Source: Flammeovirga sp. SJP92
GTDB taxonomy: Bacteria > Bacteroidota > Bacteroidia > Cytophagales > Flammeovirgaceae
DNA length: 64,000 bases
NCBI RefSeq assembly: GCF_001583495.1
Contig: NZ_LQAQ01000123.1
Span: 1-64,000, forward strand
Direction: 5' to 3'
The notes under the pieces were generated by a model. It did not search any database, was not told the origin of the DNA, and saw only the letters and a program-made list of their open reading frames with translations. Below are positions 27,236-35,700 of this stretch, one piece after another (within the stretch, counting starts at the first letter, position 1; the number at the start of each line of letters is the position of its first letter). The translations under genes were made by a program, and so were the position numbers.

Positions 27236-27569
27236 TAATTTCTTTTAACTTAATCAAGATTCGATAATAGTAAAGTCCCGATGTTATCAGAACTCCAATA
27301 AAAGCCCAATAACCAATTGACATAAATATTCTTGCCATAGTTAATGCATCTACATTGTTTACGGGAATTGTAAATCCAGATGTTCCAGAAGTTGAGATAA
27401 TTCCTCCAGCCAGAGTAAGTGCCCATGAGCCAAACGATAGTATTGCAAAAGTACTGATTCCAATAATCCAGGAAGTATCTGATCGATTAAATTTCCATTC
27501 GGGCTTAACCCATATTTTTCCTATTCCGCCAAAGTAGACTGTAATAAATGCTGTCAATATGGGAATCAT
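27222..27569 (-). CDS. Small integral membrane protein with intron-derived C-terminus
   Basis: A 115-residue protein with about three membrane helices (about 2-15, 32-55 and 78-102). Its last codons (SRVS and the TAG stop) are read from the reverse strand of the group II intron 3' end at 27222-27235, so the original C-terminus may have been longer. Its start is 18 bases from the better-preserved intron remnant at 27588. A family is not recognised; two strongly hydrophobic segments make a membrane location safe. Confidence 0.55.
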   Translation of the reverse strand: MIPILTAFITVYFGGIGKIWVKPEWKFNRSDTSWIIGISTFAILSFGSWALTLAGGIISTSGTSGFTIPVNNVDALTMARIFMSIGYWAFIGVLITSGLYYYRILIKLKEISRVS

Positions 27570-27587
27570 TACTTTGACAGCCTCGAA

Positions 27588-27661
27588 GAGCCGTATGAAT
27601 TGAGAGGTTCACGTACGGTTCTGTGAGAAGTTAGGGGTGAGATTCCCCTAGCTTACTCGAC
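27588..27661 (+). ncRNA. Group II intron domain V/VI, copy 3 (intact fold)
   Basis: Domain V (27588-27621): stem GAGCCGTA with TACGGTTC, the AGC triad in GAGCC, upper stem TGAATT/GGTTCA with a GAGA tetraloop, and a CG two-base bulge before TACGG. These are the hallmarks of bacterial group II domain V. Domain VI (27622-27661) is a hairpin AAGTTAGGGG/CCCCTAGCTT with an A near the 3' side (CTTACTCGAC). Domains I-IV and the reverse transcriptase are absent. It could be a decayed intron end or could act in trans. Confidence 0.8.
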
Positions 27662-27664
27662 TAG

Positions 27665-28228
27665 CTACCGTTTTATTATTTTTTTCTTCATAATTCCTTC
27701 GTCAAAGTCTGTCGAATAAATTATTTCGATTTCTTTTTCGTTGGAATTAATCTTTACTTTTTCAAAGTCAATAGGCCCTTCTCCTTTTAATTCCCATTCT
27801 CCGTAATCTTTCTCAAATATCAGTAGTTGACGTTCTTTAATTTGGTAAGAACAACAAGGTGCCATAAATCCTTGAAATGGGGTCGAAATGATAATTCCGC
27901 TTTTTTCAAATTCTTTGTCTTCAGGAATCAAAGGGAACAAGATTACTGATATAACTAATGCCCAAAATATTCCACGAAAAATTAGTCCGAGTATCAACAG
28001 AACTCCAATCGTTGGATAAATCGAGAAATAGAAGCTTATCTTCTTAAATGGTTTCAAGTAGAAAAAGAAAAGTATTAGTCCGCTGACAACCGCCAAAATC
28101 TTAACTCCAAATTCTATGTTCCCTTCGAGGCTGTATGCTGTCAACAAATTGATAAGTGCGTTCAAAATTGCTACCGACAACATGGCAAAGTGAATTCTTA
28201 TCAATATTTTCCGTAGTCTCGTTTTCAT
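27665..28228 (-). CDS. Integral membrane protein with charged C-terminal domain
   Basis: A 187-residue protein with four predicted membrane helices (about 12-30, 38-55, 62-80 and 84-100) and a soluble C-terminal part ending in FDEGIMKKKIIKR. ATG 28228 is chosen because the basic MKTRLRKIL leads directly into the first helix; an upstream start at 28255 is possible. The boundary palindrome lies about 9 bases before the chosen ATG. Function unknown. Confidence 0.6.
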   Translation of the reverse strand: MKTRLRKILIRIHFAMLSVAILNALINLLTAYSLEGNIEFGVKILAVVSGLILFFFYLKPFKKISFYFSIYPTIGVLLILGLIFRGIFWALVISVILFPLIPEDKEFEKSGIIISTPFQGFMAPCCSYQIKERQLLIFEKDYGEWELKGEGPIDFEKVKINSNEKEIEIIYSTDFDEGIMKKKIIKR

Positions 28229-28236
28229 ATGGTAGC

Positions 28237-28470
28237 TAACATTGGATAAACACAATAACGTTTATCCTTCAAAATTTAACGGACATAGCCATATATCCAT
28301 TAGTAAAAAGTACTCTCAACTTCCCATGAAAAATAAGTTTGCAGTTAGATTGTTGAAAGATAATCTGAATTTACAGGTTTATGTATTACAAAACAAGAAT
28401 GGATTTTTTTGAATCAACCAATCGACGTTCAAAAAATATTTTTTTCAAATCAATTCGTGAGCAAATGCAA
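28237..28470 (-). repeat. Flanking direct repeat, right copy
   Basis: Starts with TAACATTGGATAAAC (boundary palindrome copy 4, to 28267) and matches 20615-20860 with moderate divergence: TATATCCATTAGT, AGATTGTTGAA and GTATTACAAAACAAGAATGG are shared. It occupies the gap 28256-28627, in which no gene is seen. Confidence 0.65.
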
Positions 28471-28627
28471 ATTATCTTTTCAACTTCGAGTAATTGTTGA
28501 ATTTGGGTTTGACTTCGGAAAATTTGGGCATAAAAAAATCCCTGAAGAGGGAGCGTTGTGAAAAATTGTGGAGTGAAGTGAGTGGAAATAGGTAAGTTGA
28601 GATGAATTTTAATGAAAAATGAATGGA

Positions 28628-29301
28628 TTATACGTAGGTCTTCCATTTCAGAACGGTTGGGTTCTTCCAGAGTTTGAATTGTGGTTGATCTTTGATCAGT
28701 TCACGCAACCAATAATACTTAGTGCTGGGTTGTGATTGCTGTCTTCTGAGGAGTTGGAGATGTTCCATCCAAAGATCGTAGTATTCCCAATCGTTGTTGT
28801 GATTGAAATACTTTTTACCGAGGCGGTAAGTATATCTTTTTGGAACATGGAAATCGTCTTTCCACCTATTGGGTAATTTTAGTTTATAATATTGATCAGA
28901 ATACCAGTAGATCAATCGCCTTTGGGCGTAGAGTTGGTAATCGTTGTTTCTTCTTGGATGATGTCTGAATGGATTTTTCTTTTTGGAGCCGGCGTATTTC
29001 TTTCTTGCTAAAAATAATTTATGAGCGTACTCGGCTTCATATTTCTTGGTTTTTGGATTGGTATTTCTTTTCTGAATGGATTTTTCTTTTTGGAGCCGGC
29101 GTATTTCTTTCTTGCTAAAAATAATTTATGAGCGTACTCGGCTTCATATTTCTTGGTTTTTGGATTGGTATTTCTTTTTAACTCACGATAGATTGTAGAC
29201 GGAGAAACCTCTAAACCTTCTGCAATTTCTGCTACGGTAAAACTTTTATCTTCAATAAGACGTTGGATGACTTTTCTATGATAGAGTTGAAGGTTTTTCA
29301 T
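28628..29301 (-). pseudogene. IS30-type HTH gene broken by a 107-bp tandem duplication
   Basis: Residues 1-75 of the first frame (from 29301) are an IS30-like helix-turn-helix ('VAEIAEGLEVSPSTIYRELKRN'). After KKKNPFR the frame is lost because 28964-29070 is repeated at 29071-29177. Removing one copy restores a single 188-residue frame that continues ...HHPRRNNDYQLYAQRRL into the ORF ending at 28628. The remaining part is rich in Tyr and Trp and lacks the DDE integrase domain of IS30 transposases, so the intact protein was a short HTH protein or a transposase derivative. Confidence 0.7.
28964..29177. repeat. 107-bp exact tandem duplication
   Basis: Two adjacent 107-bp units starting at 28964 and 29071 (TCTGAATGGATTTTTCTTTT) appear identical. 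As 107 is not a multiple of three, the duplication breaks the HTH gene. Confidence 0.85.
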
Positions 29302-29363
29302 GAGATTCGTTAAACAGTCAGTTTTATAATTTCGTTAAGCTCTTTCAATGTAATACGAATAGA

Positions 29364-29690
29364 TCAAGAATCAAACCATTTATGATGTTTTTTGCTTTCA
29401 TCTGTAAACCGATAATTGAAATTATAGGCTTTTGGGTGGTTTTGCCTTTCTCTTGGCTTATTCTCAACGATTGTTTTTGAATATAAAAGTCTATTGCTTT
29501 TGGTGACCACCCAAGAGGCCATGATTTTAATCGTAGGGAGGTAGCGGTTCAGGTGGATTTTGTCCCGAAATAGGAATAAATTATAAGGCTCTTTATCCAA
29601 GTATATTTGTATATGTAAAAAGTAGCATGAAGGCTTGAAAGTAGACTCTATAAAATCTTGTATCCGCCTTATAATTGAGAAGTCATTCAA
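29364..29690 (-). CDS. Doubtful hypothetical protein
   Basis: An open frame of 108 codons with Arg, Lys, His and Phe in abundance ('IKIMASWVVTKSNRLLYSKTIVENKPRERQNHPKAYNFNYRFTDE'). A family, signal peptide or clear ribosome site was not seen. It lies upstream of the broken HTH gene on the same strand. It may be a decayed gene or a chance frame. Confidence 0.25.
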   Translation of the reverse strand: MNDFSIIRRIQDFIESTFKPSCYFLHIQIYLDKEPYNLFLFRDKIHLNRYLPTIKIMASWVVTKSNRLLYSKTIVENKPRERQNHPKAYNFNYRFTDESKKHHKWFDS

Positions 29691-29748
29691 TCTTTATAAT
29701 CCGATAGAATTGCTTTGAAATTGAATGTTTTCTGTAATTGTCAGTCTC

Positions 29749-29756
29749 TAATTTTG
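29749..29756 (+). promoter_or_regulatory. Bacteroidota -7 type promoter box
   Basis: TAATTTTG fits TAnnTTTG, the -7 element of Bacteroidota sigma-ABfr promoters, 40 bases before the ATG at 29797. A convincing -33 TTG at the right spacing was not found. Confidence 0.35.
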
Positions 29757-29796
29757 TAGCGAAATAATAGTAAGTATAGAAAAATAAAGAGATAAA

Positions 29797-30084
29797 ATGA
29801 TAATCGTAACAGTAAAAGCATCTCCAAAGCAGGGATATAAAAAAGCATTTCTTGATGCTTTCAATGAGGTTTCTTCTTTAGTTCTTCAGGAAAAAGGATG
29901 TATTGAATACAGTATTTATCAAAAAGATGCTGTATCGAACCACCTTTTTCTTTTTGAAAAGTGGGAATCTCAAGAGGCGCTTGATGAACATATGGCAACT
30001 GATCATATGAAAGACTTCTTTACGAAAGTTACACCTTGGTTTGAAGGGGAAAATGATATGGAAGTTTATCAAATTAAAGATTAA
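29797..30084 (+). CDS. Antibiotic biosynthesis monooxygenase (ABM)-fold protein, YgiN-like
   Basis: A 95-residue cytosolic protein of the dimeric ferredoxin-like ABM family: 'VTVKASPKQGYKKAFLDAF' at the start, 'KGCIEYSIYQK' in the middle, 'LFLFEKWESQEALDEHMATDHMKDFF' as the signature His-containing helix. Members include quinol monooxygenase YgiN and small heme- or quinone-related enzymes. Substrate unknown. It stands alone with its own terminator. Confidence 0.88.
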   Translation: MIIVTVKASPKQGYKKAFLDAFNEVSSLVLQEKGCIEYSIYQKDAVSNHLFLFEKWESQEALDEHMATDHMKDFFTKVTPWFEGENDMEVYQIKD

Positions 30085-30182
30085 TTCTCTAGTTAAAGAC
30101 ATCCATTTTTGTTGGAGAAGGTTTCGTATTGTATTGAACAACTAACTCTTACTTTTAAAATAGAATTTCTTAGTTATTATTA

Positions 30183-30224
30183 AAGGCTATACTGATATGA
30201 AATTATTGGGATAGCCTTTTTTCT
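30183..30224 (+). terminator. Rho-independent terminator after ABM gene
   Basis: Stem AAAGGCTAT (30182-30190) and ATAGCCTTT (30211-30219) with a T-run beyond it, about 100 bases after the ABM stop codon. Confidence 0.75.
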
Positions 30225-30403
30225 TTTTATAAATAGGCTCATGGTGTTTATTGGAGGCTTTCATTTTTTTTAATCATAGAAATTTGATGGTAAGGTGTAT
30301 AGGTATGAACAGTTCTTTTTTGTTTGGAAAGAATATATAGTAAAATGAATTACATTTTATATTAATAATTATATTTGTTCTAGTACATATACAAATGCCA
30401 TAT

Positions 30404-30647
30404 AAGTACTACATAGTAAACTAAATTTTCGAATATTTCTGAGGATCTGTAGGACACGAGTGCCCCTTGCTTGAGCTTTAGTGAGTCTAAAATCATTGAA
30501 GCGAGAGGAATGTAATCTTTTGATTTCATAGCATAGATTTTTGCTTCGTTTTTCATCAAAGGAAAAATGAAGAAGAAGGAGGCTTGAAAGAAGACCTAAA
30601 AAGCCTGCAGAAATATCAAATGAAAGTTGACGATAACTTAGTACTAA
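30404..30647 (-). mobile_element. MITE-like element, short copy
   Basis: The reverse complement of this stretch matches the left and right thirds of the element at 40648-41114, including CTTCTTCTTCATTTTTCC, GATGAAAAACGAAGCAA and the end TAGTTTACTATGTAGTACTT. The 172-codon frame across it is carried by the repeat and is not accepted as a gene. It lies in the gap 30085-30673, directly upstream of the DUF5685 gene, and could affect its expression. Confidence 0.65.
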
Positions 30648-30673
30648 ACTAAAATAGGAAACTAACAAAAAAC

Positions 30674-31912
30674 ATGTTTGGAATATTAGAGCAAAACCTT
30701 TGTAAAAAAGCAAATGTGGTCCATAGTCATCATTACAATTATTGCGGTACTTGTAAGTCAATTGGCAGTCTTTATGGGAACAAAAGCAGACTTTTTTTAA
30801 ATAACGATATTGTTTTCTTATCGGCGATATTGAATGATCTATCCAATAAGAATAGAGGATGCAGTATTGAAAAGCTAGACAGATCATGTTTCAAATTACC
30901 AAAAGCCGGAGAGGTATCATCCATTTTCAATTTCACTTCTTCACTCAATGTTTTTCTTACTAAAGTGAAATTCAATGACAGCAAGGAGGATAATAATGGA
31001 GTAAAGAAAATGCTGGTTCAAGGTGGTGAACTTTTCTATCATAATCATTTCAAAAAAGCCTACAATGTATTGCAGGGCATGAACTTTCCTTTGCAAAAAG
31101 TAGAAGATCATTTGAATGAAAATACCACATTAGAAGCCACAGCTCACCTTACATTGGAGCAATACACTGATCCTACAGCCAAGATCACAAGGCTATGTTT
31201 TGAGTTTGGAGCTTCGTTGATTCATCAGTCAGAAGCAATGATTCAAAAGATTGGTGAAATAGGAAGTTACCTGGGACAATTAGTGTATTTGATCGATGCA
31301 AAAACGGATTTAAAGAAAGACACTGAGAAGAACGATTTTAATCCAATTCTCAAAAGCGATTTAATTACGTTGGATGCTGTTAATACTGCCATTCAAAATG
31401 CACAAAACCAATTGTGTGAGGTACTAGAAAACATTCACCTTACAGGAGCGTTAAAAAATCGTTATCTGAGAAAAATTAGAAACTTGAATGCTTCTGATTC
31501 AGGGAAAATAATCAAGAAAAAGAAACTCAAAAAACAAGGTCATCACAACCAAAACCAGCATTATGATGAGGGATATGATGAAAATAATTGTGATTGTTGT
31601 CTTTTGGATTGTTTACCAGATATACCAATTGGCAGCAATAGTTGTGGTTCCAATAAGCGTGGAGAAGGAATGAAGGGAAGTAATCACGGAGATGGCCATA
31701 ATGAGGGGGAAAGTACAGGAGATACTGGCAACTTTGGTGATGGAGGTGATAGCAATGAGGGTACTTATAGCGGTGATAGTGGAGGAAATAGTAATGAAAA
31801 CAGCGGTTGTGGATGTGACTGTGGTGATTGTGATTGCTGTGACGGATGTTGCTGTAGTAACTGTTGTTGTGGCTGTGATGGTTGTTGTTGTGATTGCGAT
31901 TGCGATTGTTAA
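30674..31912 (+). CDS. DUF5685 protein with extreme cysteine-rich tail
   Basis: A 412-residue cytosolic protein. The N-terminus fits DUF5685: 'HYNYCGTCKSIGSLYGNKSRLFLNNDIVFLSAIL' with Cys24-X2-Cys27. Helical residues up to about 290 follow, with a Lys-rich linker (about 278-295), a CDCCLLDC cluster (about 310), a Gly/Ser/Asp-rich linker, and a tail where 19 of the last 34 residues are cysteine, mostly with Gly and Asp. Such a tail may bind metal or be modified; this is inference. The stop TAA coincides with the first bases of an AAGTACTAGGACA element at 31911, so the insertion may have set the present C-terminus. Confidence 0.8.
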   Translation: MFGILEQNLCKKANVVHSHHYNYCGTCKSIGSLYGNKSRLFLNNDIVFLSAILNDLSNKNRGCSIEKLDRSCFKLPKAGEVSSIFNFTSSLNVFLTKVKFNDSKEDNNGVKKMLVQGGELFYHNHFKKAYNVLQGMNFPLQKVEDHLNENTTLEATAHLTLEQYTDPTAKITRLCFEFGASLIHQSEAMIQKIGEIGSYLGQLVYLIDAKTDLKKDTEKNDFNPILKSDLITLDAVNTAIQNAQNQLCEVLENIHLTGALKNRYLRKIRNLNASDSGKIIKKKKLKKQGHHNQNQHYDEGYDENNCDCCLLDCLPDIPIGSNSCGSNKRGEGMKGSNHGDGHNEGESTGDTGNFGDGGDSNEGTYSGDSGGNSNENSGCGCDCGDCDCCDGCCCSNCCCGCDGCCCDCDCDC

Positions 31913-32137
31913 GTACTAGGACAAAATATCGTACACCATGTCTTGAAGTCTTGGACTTATGGGAAGCTATTCCATTTTCCAACTTGATTTGTCTCAAAGA
32001 TTTATAGTTTTTTACCCATTAAAAAGCGGATAAGTCAAATATTATAATCAAAAGTTAATCAATGAGTTATCTTCCCAAAAGCCCATAATTTCAATTATGG
32101 GTCAACGAAACATTCGTTTTCATTTGTCACAGTACTT
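31911..32137. mobile_element. AAGTACTAGGACA inverted-repeat element 1
   Basis: 227 bp with ends AAGTACTAGGACAAAAT and ATTTGTCACAGTACTT in inverted orientation. Inside are an AAGTC-ttg-GACTT hairpin (31946-31958) and a strong hairpin CCCATAATT/AATTATGGG (about 32082-32102). It encodes nothing and abuts element 2. With it, this fills the gap 31913-32380. Confidence 0.6.
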
Positions 32138-32348
32138 AAGTACTAGGACAGAAGAAAAGGGATAATTTTAGCTTGTTATTTTTTATTCTAATCAAGGCAG
32201 ATTTGCAGAGCATAGCCTTAGTTACGCGATAAAAATCTAACGAAAGGCAGATTTGCAGAGCATAGCCTTAGTTACGCGATAAAAATCTAACGAAGAGTAG
32301 GATAAAAAAGATAAAATAAAATGTCCGTTTACTTTTGTCCTAGTACTT
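32138..32348. mobile_element. AAGTACTAGGACA inverted-repeat element 2
   Basis: 211 bp with ends AAGTACTAGGACAGAAG and ACTTTTGTCCTAGTACTT. It contains two tandem 50-bp units (from 32194 and 32244, each with GGCAGATTTGCAGAGCATAG). A transposase gene is absent, so it is MITE-like. A small gene starts 33 bases after it. Confidence 0.65.
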
Positions 32349-32380
32349 AACTTTGATGTTGAAGGAGAAATTCAAAACGC

Positions 32381-32623
32381 ATGATTAACGAACAACAAAT
32401 TCTACAGGATATTTATCAGAGTATAAAAACGTTGAACATACAGCTTTTAAGAGAAACTCTTGCACTGGAGCATGAGGAGGACCCTTTTTGGTTGAAACGT
32501 TATAGAGCAATAGTTAAAGAATTGGAAGGTTTGTCAAATATCGAACCTGATGCTCAAAAAGTAGAAAATGAGCAATTTTGGCTAGAGGTGATGAGAGCCT
32601 TTATTGATGTAGTGCCAAGATAA
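32381..32623 (+). CDS. Small helical hypothetical protein
   Basis: An 80-residue acidic, helical protein ('IYQSIKTLNIQLLRETLALEHEEDPFWLKRYRAIVKEL'), Trp-containing, without signal peptide. GAAGGAG lies upstream as a possible ribosome site. Family not recognised. It precedes the HTCS gene by about 150 bases on the same strand. Confidence 0.55.
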   Translation: MINEQQILQDIYQSIKTLNIQLLRETLALEHEEDPFWLKRYRAIVKELEGLSNIEPDAQKVENEQFWLEVMRAFIDVVPR

Positions 32624-32776
32624 TTTTTTAAGTGAAGGTCATATACTCTTGGATTCAAGTCATTTATTCAATTATTATATCTTATATTTATAAGCCTTAA
32701 ATGATTGTTGTATTCTTGGCTTGAATCCAACTACTTTTTAAACTTCGTTATACCACGATGCACTTTTTGAGTTATA

Positions 32777-35700
32777 ATGACTACCAATATATATATACTA
32801 ATTACAACACTCTTACTCTTCGGAAACTTCGCCTATGGTCAATTTTCATCTAAAAAATTCACGGTAAATGAAGGCCTGTCGATTAACGAAGTCACTGATT
32901 TATATATCGATCAAAAGATGCATTATTTGTGGATTTGCACCAATAATGGCTTGAATAGATTTGATGGACATCGGTTTGAAACAAAATATATAGAGAGAAA
33001 AGAAGGTAAAGTAAGTCACTTTATCAATGCTTTGGTAGAAGATGCTTCTCATCAATTTTGGATTGCTACTAATAGAGGTTTGGCTTGCTATGACTATCAA
33101 AAAGATCAGTGGATTGATGTCAATAAAGAATTACAGGTAGGAATATATACAAAGCTAGCCCAACTCAATGATTCCTTGCTTTATGCAGTCAGAGATAACG
33201 ATCAACTCATTGAAATCAATACAAAAAATCAACAATTTAAAGTAATAGAAAAGACTTTGATTGAGAGCATATTTCAGTTAGAGTCAATCAATAATCAATT
33301 GCTATTGGGAGGTTGGAAAGGGTTGTATACTTATTCACCTTCTACTCAAAAAATAAGTCAAATAGAGCAAGGGAAAATCACAAATGCAACCTTGGTAAAA
33401 TACTTGGAAGACGAAACGCTGTGGGTGAGAGATAATAATAATATTTGGTTCATTCCAGCCAAAAATGGAATTCCTCAGTATTCAAACGCCATCGATCTTA
33501 CTCCTTTTTTGGTAACGGAAAATGATTCAAAAATTCATGTTTCAGATATAGTCACTTATCAAGGTGATTATCTTATCTGTATGAATTCAAAATTGTACAA
33601 AATCAATAAAACGGATATTGGTAAAAAGTCGCTAAAAGCGATATGTATTTCATCACATGAAACGGTGAAAGTAGCAGTAGACCAATATCATAATATTTGG
33701 GGTACAACTTGGAAAGAGGGATTCTATCAATTAGAAAATAGCGATAAACCATTCAAGAGTGTGACTTATCAAACAAAGGGGGATCAGTCACTCAGTTTGG
33801 TAAGAGGTTTTGCTGCACTTAATGCGTCGGAATTATTAATACAAACCGACAATAGAAGTTATTTTATTTTTGATCAAAATACAGGGATCCTAACACCTCA
33901 CCGTACTTTGAAAGAAGCAACTACCAAAGACAAAAAAGCATTGACGATAGTGGCGGATTGGAGGGGAAGAATATGGACTGGACACCTTCAAACGGGAGTT
34001 AAAGTGCTTTCAGGCCCCGAAAAAGAGGCTATCAATAAGAAGTTTTCTCAGCAAACCAAAAGAAGACATTATATGGCAGTCAATGATTTCTTGGTGGATT
34101 CTGTGGAGCAAAAAGTCTATATGGTAGGTGCGTCGCATATTTATCAGTTTAGTGAAGAAAAACAGGAATTTAAAATTGATAGAGTGGATGGAAGGCAATT
34201 GTATTGTATTGAAAAGGACAGGGCCACGGGGTACTTTTGGTTAGGAAGTGGACAAGGCCTTCAGGTTTTTGATGCTTCATTTAAAGATAAAGTGCAGGCG
34301 TATCAAGATGGAATCAAAAATGCTGGATTGGAAGATGCAAGGATCAATTGTTTGTATCAAGATCACCAAGGTGTAATTTGGATTGGAACTTACGGAGATG
34401 GATTATTCTACTATCAAAAAGGAAATGAGCAAATCATAGAGGTAGAGTTGCCGGAATATTTGGATGTGAAAGTGGTGTACAGTATGATGGACGATCAAAC
34501 CCAAACAACACTTTGGTTCAGTACTAATAGTGGTTTGATTGCTTACCATAAACCTTCTAAAACATTTAAGAAATACAGTACAGAAGACGGTATTTTAGGA
34601 AATCAATTCTGTTACCGATCAAGTTTTAGAGCAAAGGACGGTACACTTTTTTTTGGAGGAGTTAAGGGCTTTACCTATTTCCACCCAGATAATTTGAAAA
34701 ATAAGAAAAATACTCTGCCAGCCCCTCAATTTTCGGATTTTTTAATGGGCGAACAAAAGGTAGCTTTATTTAATAAAATAGAAGAAAACGAAATTAAGAT
34801 CAAAGACCATAGTTTTGAGATTCACTTTTTCACACCCGAATTGAGTAATGCAGAAAGCTATACTTATGCTTATCAGCTAGAAGGTTTTGACAAAGGTTTT
34901 CAATATTCTCACCTGACCGAACCGAAGGCGATTTACCATCACTTGCCTTCTGGAAAGTATCGTTTTAAAGTTAAGGTTACAAGACCATTTTCAGATTGGT
35001 CTGAAGTAACGTACAGCCCTTGGTTGATAGTTCCATTGCCATGGTATAAAACCACTACCGCTATTATTGGTTTCACGCTATTGTTTCTATTCTTATTTGT
35101 ACTTTCTATATGGATTATTAAGGTGCAGCTTCACCTCAAAAATACAGCAGTGATAGCTAGGTTGGAGCAACAGAATACAGAAGAAATTAGCCGAACAAAG
35201 CTTCGTTTTTTTACTGATATCACACACGAAATACGAACGCCATTGACACTGATTTTAGGTCCGCTCAATACCATTTTAGAAAATAGACAATTTGATCTGC
35301 CCACTCAAAAAAGTTTGAGGACTATTCAGAAAAGTGCCAAACGACTCTCCTCTTTGGTTGATGAACTTTTGTTGTTTAGAAAAGCGGAGCAAAATAACCT
35401 TCATCTCAAATTGGAGGAAGTAGATCTCTATGATGTGGTCGGAAGTACTTGTGATTGGTTTAGTTATGAAGCTGAAACGAAAAATATTTCAATGCATCTT
35501 CTCTGTTCTAACAAGGATATTATTTCAGTGATGGATAGAGAAATGATGGAAAAAGTACTCTCCAACTTGATAAGTAATGCTTTAAAGTTTACAGAAACAG
35601 GAGGAGAAATCAATGTTTCATGTGATCAGATTGATGGGGAAACTATGATTATAATTAAGGATAATGGCAAAGGAATGAGTGAAGAAGAAGTAGATCGGGT

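Noticed and set aside
28386-28646. 86-codon minus-strand frame in the flanking direct repeat
   Set aside because: Lies in a diverged repeat, has unusual composition and no match to the other copy's reading frame.
30369-30887. 172-codon minus-strand frame and its 126-codon relative at 40705-41085
   Set aside because: Both frames lie within the MITE-like repeat and share repeat-derived peptide (LLHFS-DEKRSK); the peptide has no protein-like conservation and the longer copy contains a tandem duplication.
31527-31997. His/Tyr-rich minus-strand frame and a Val-rich plus frame across the Cys-rich tail
   Set aside because: They are other readings of the low-complexity TGT/GAT-rich DNA coding for the cysteine tail.
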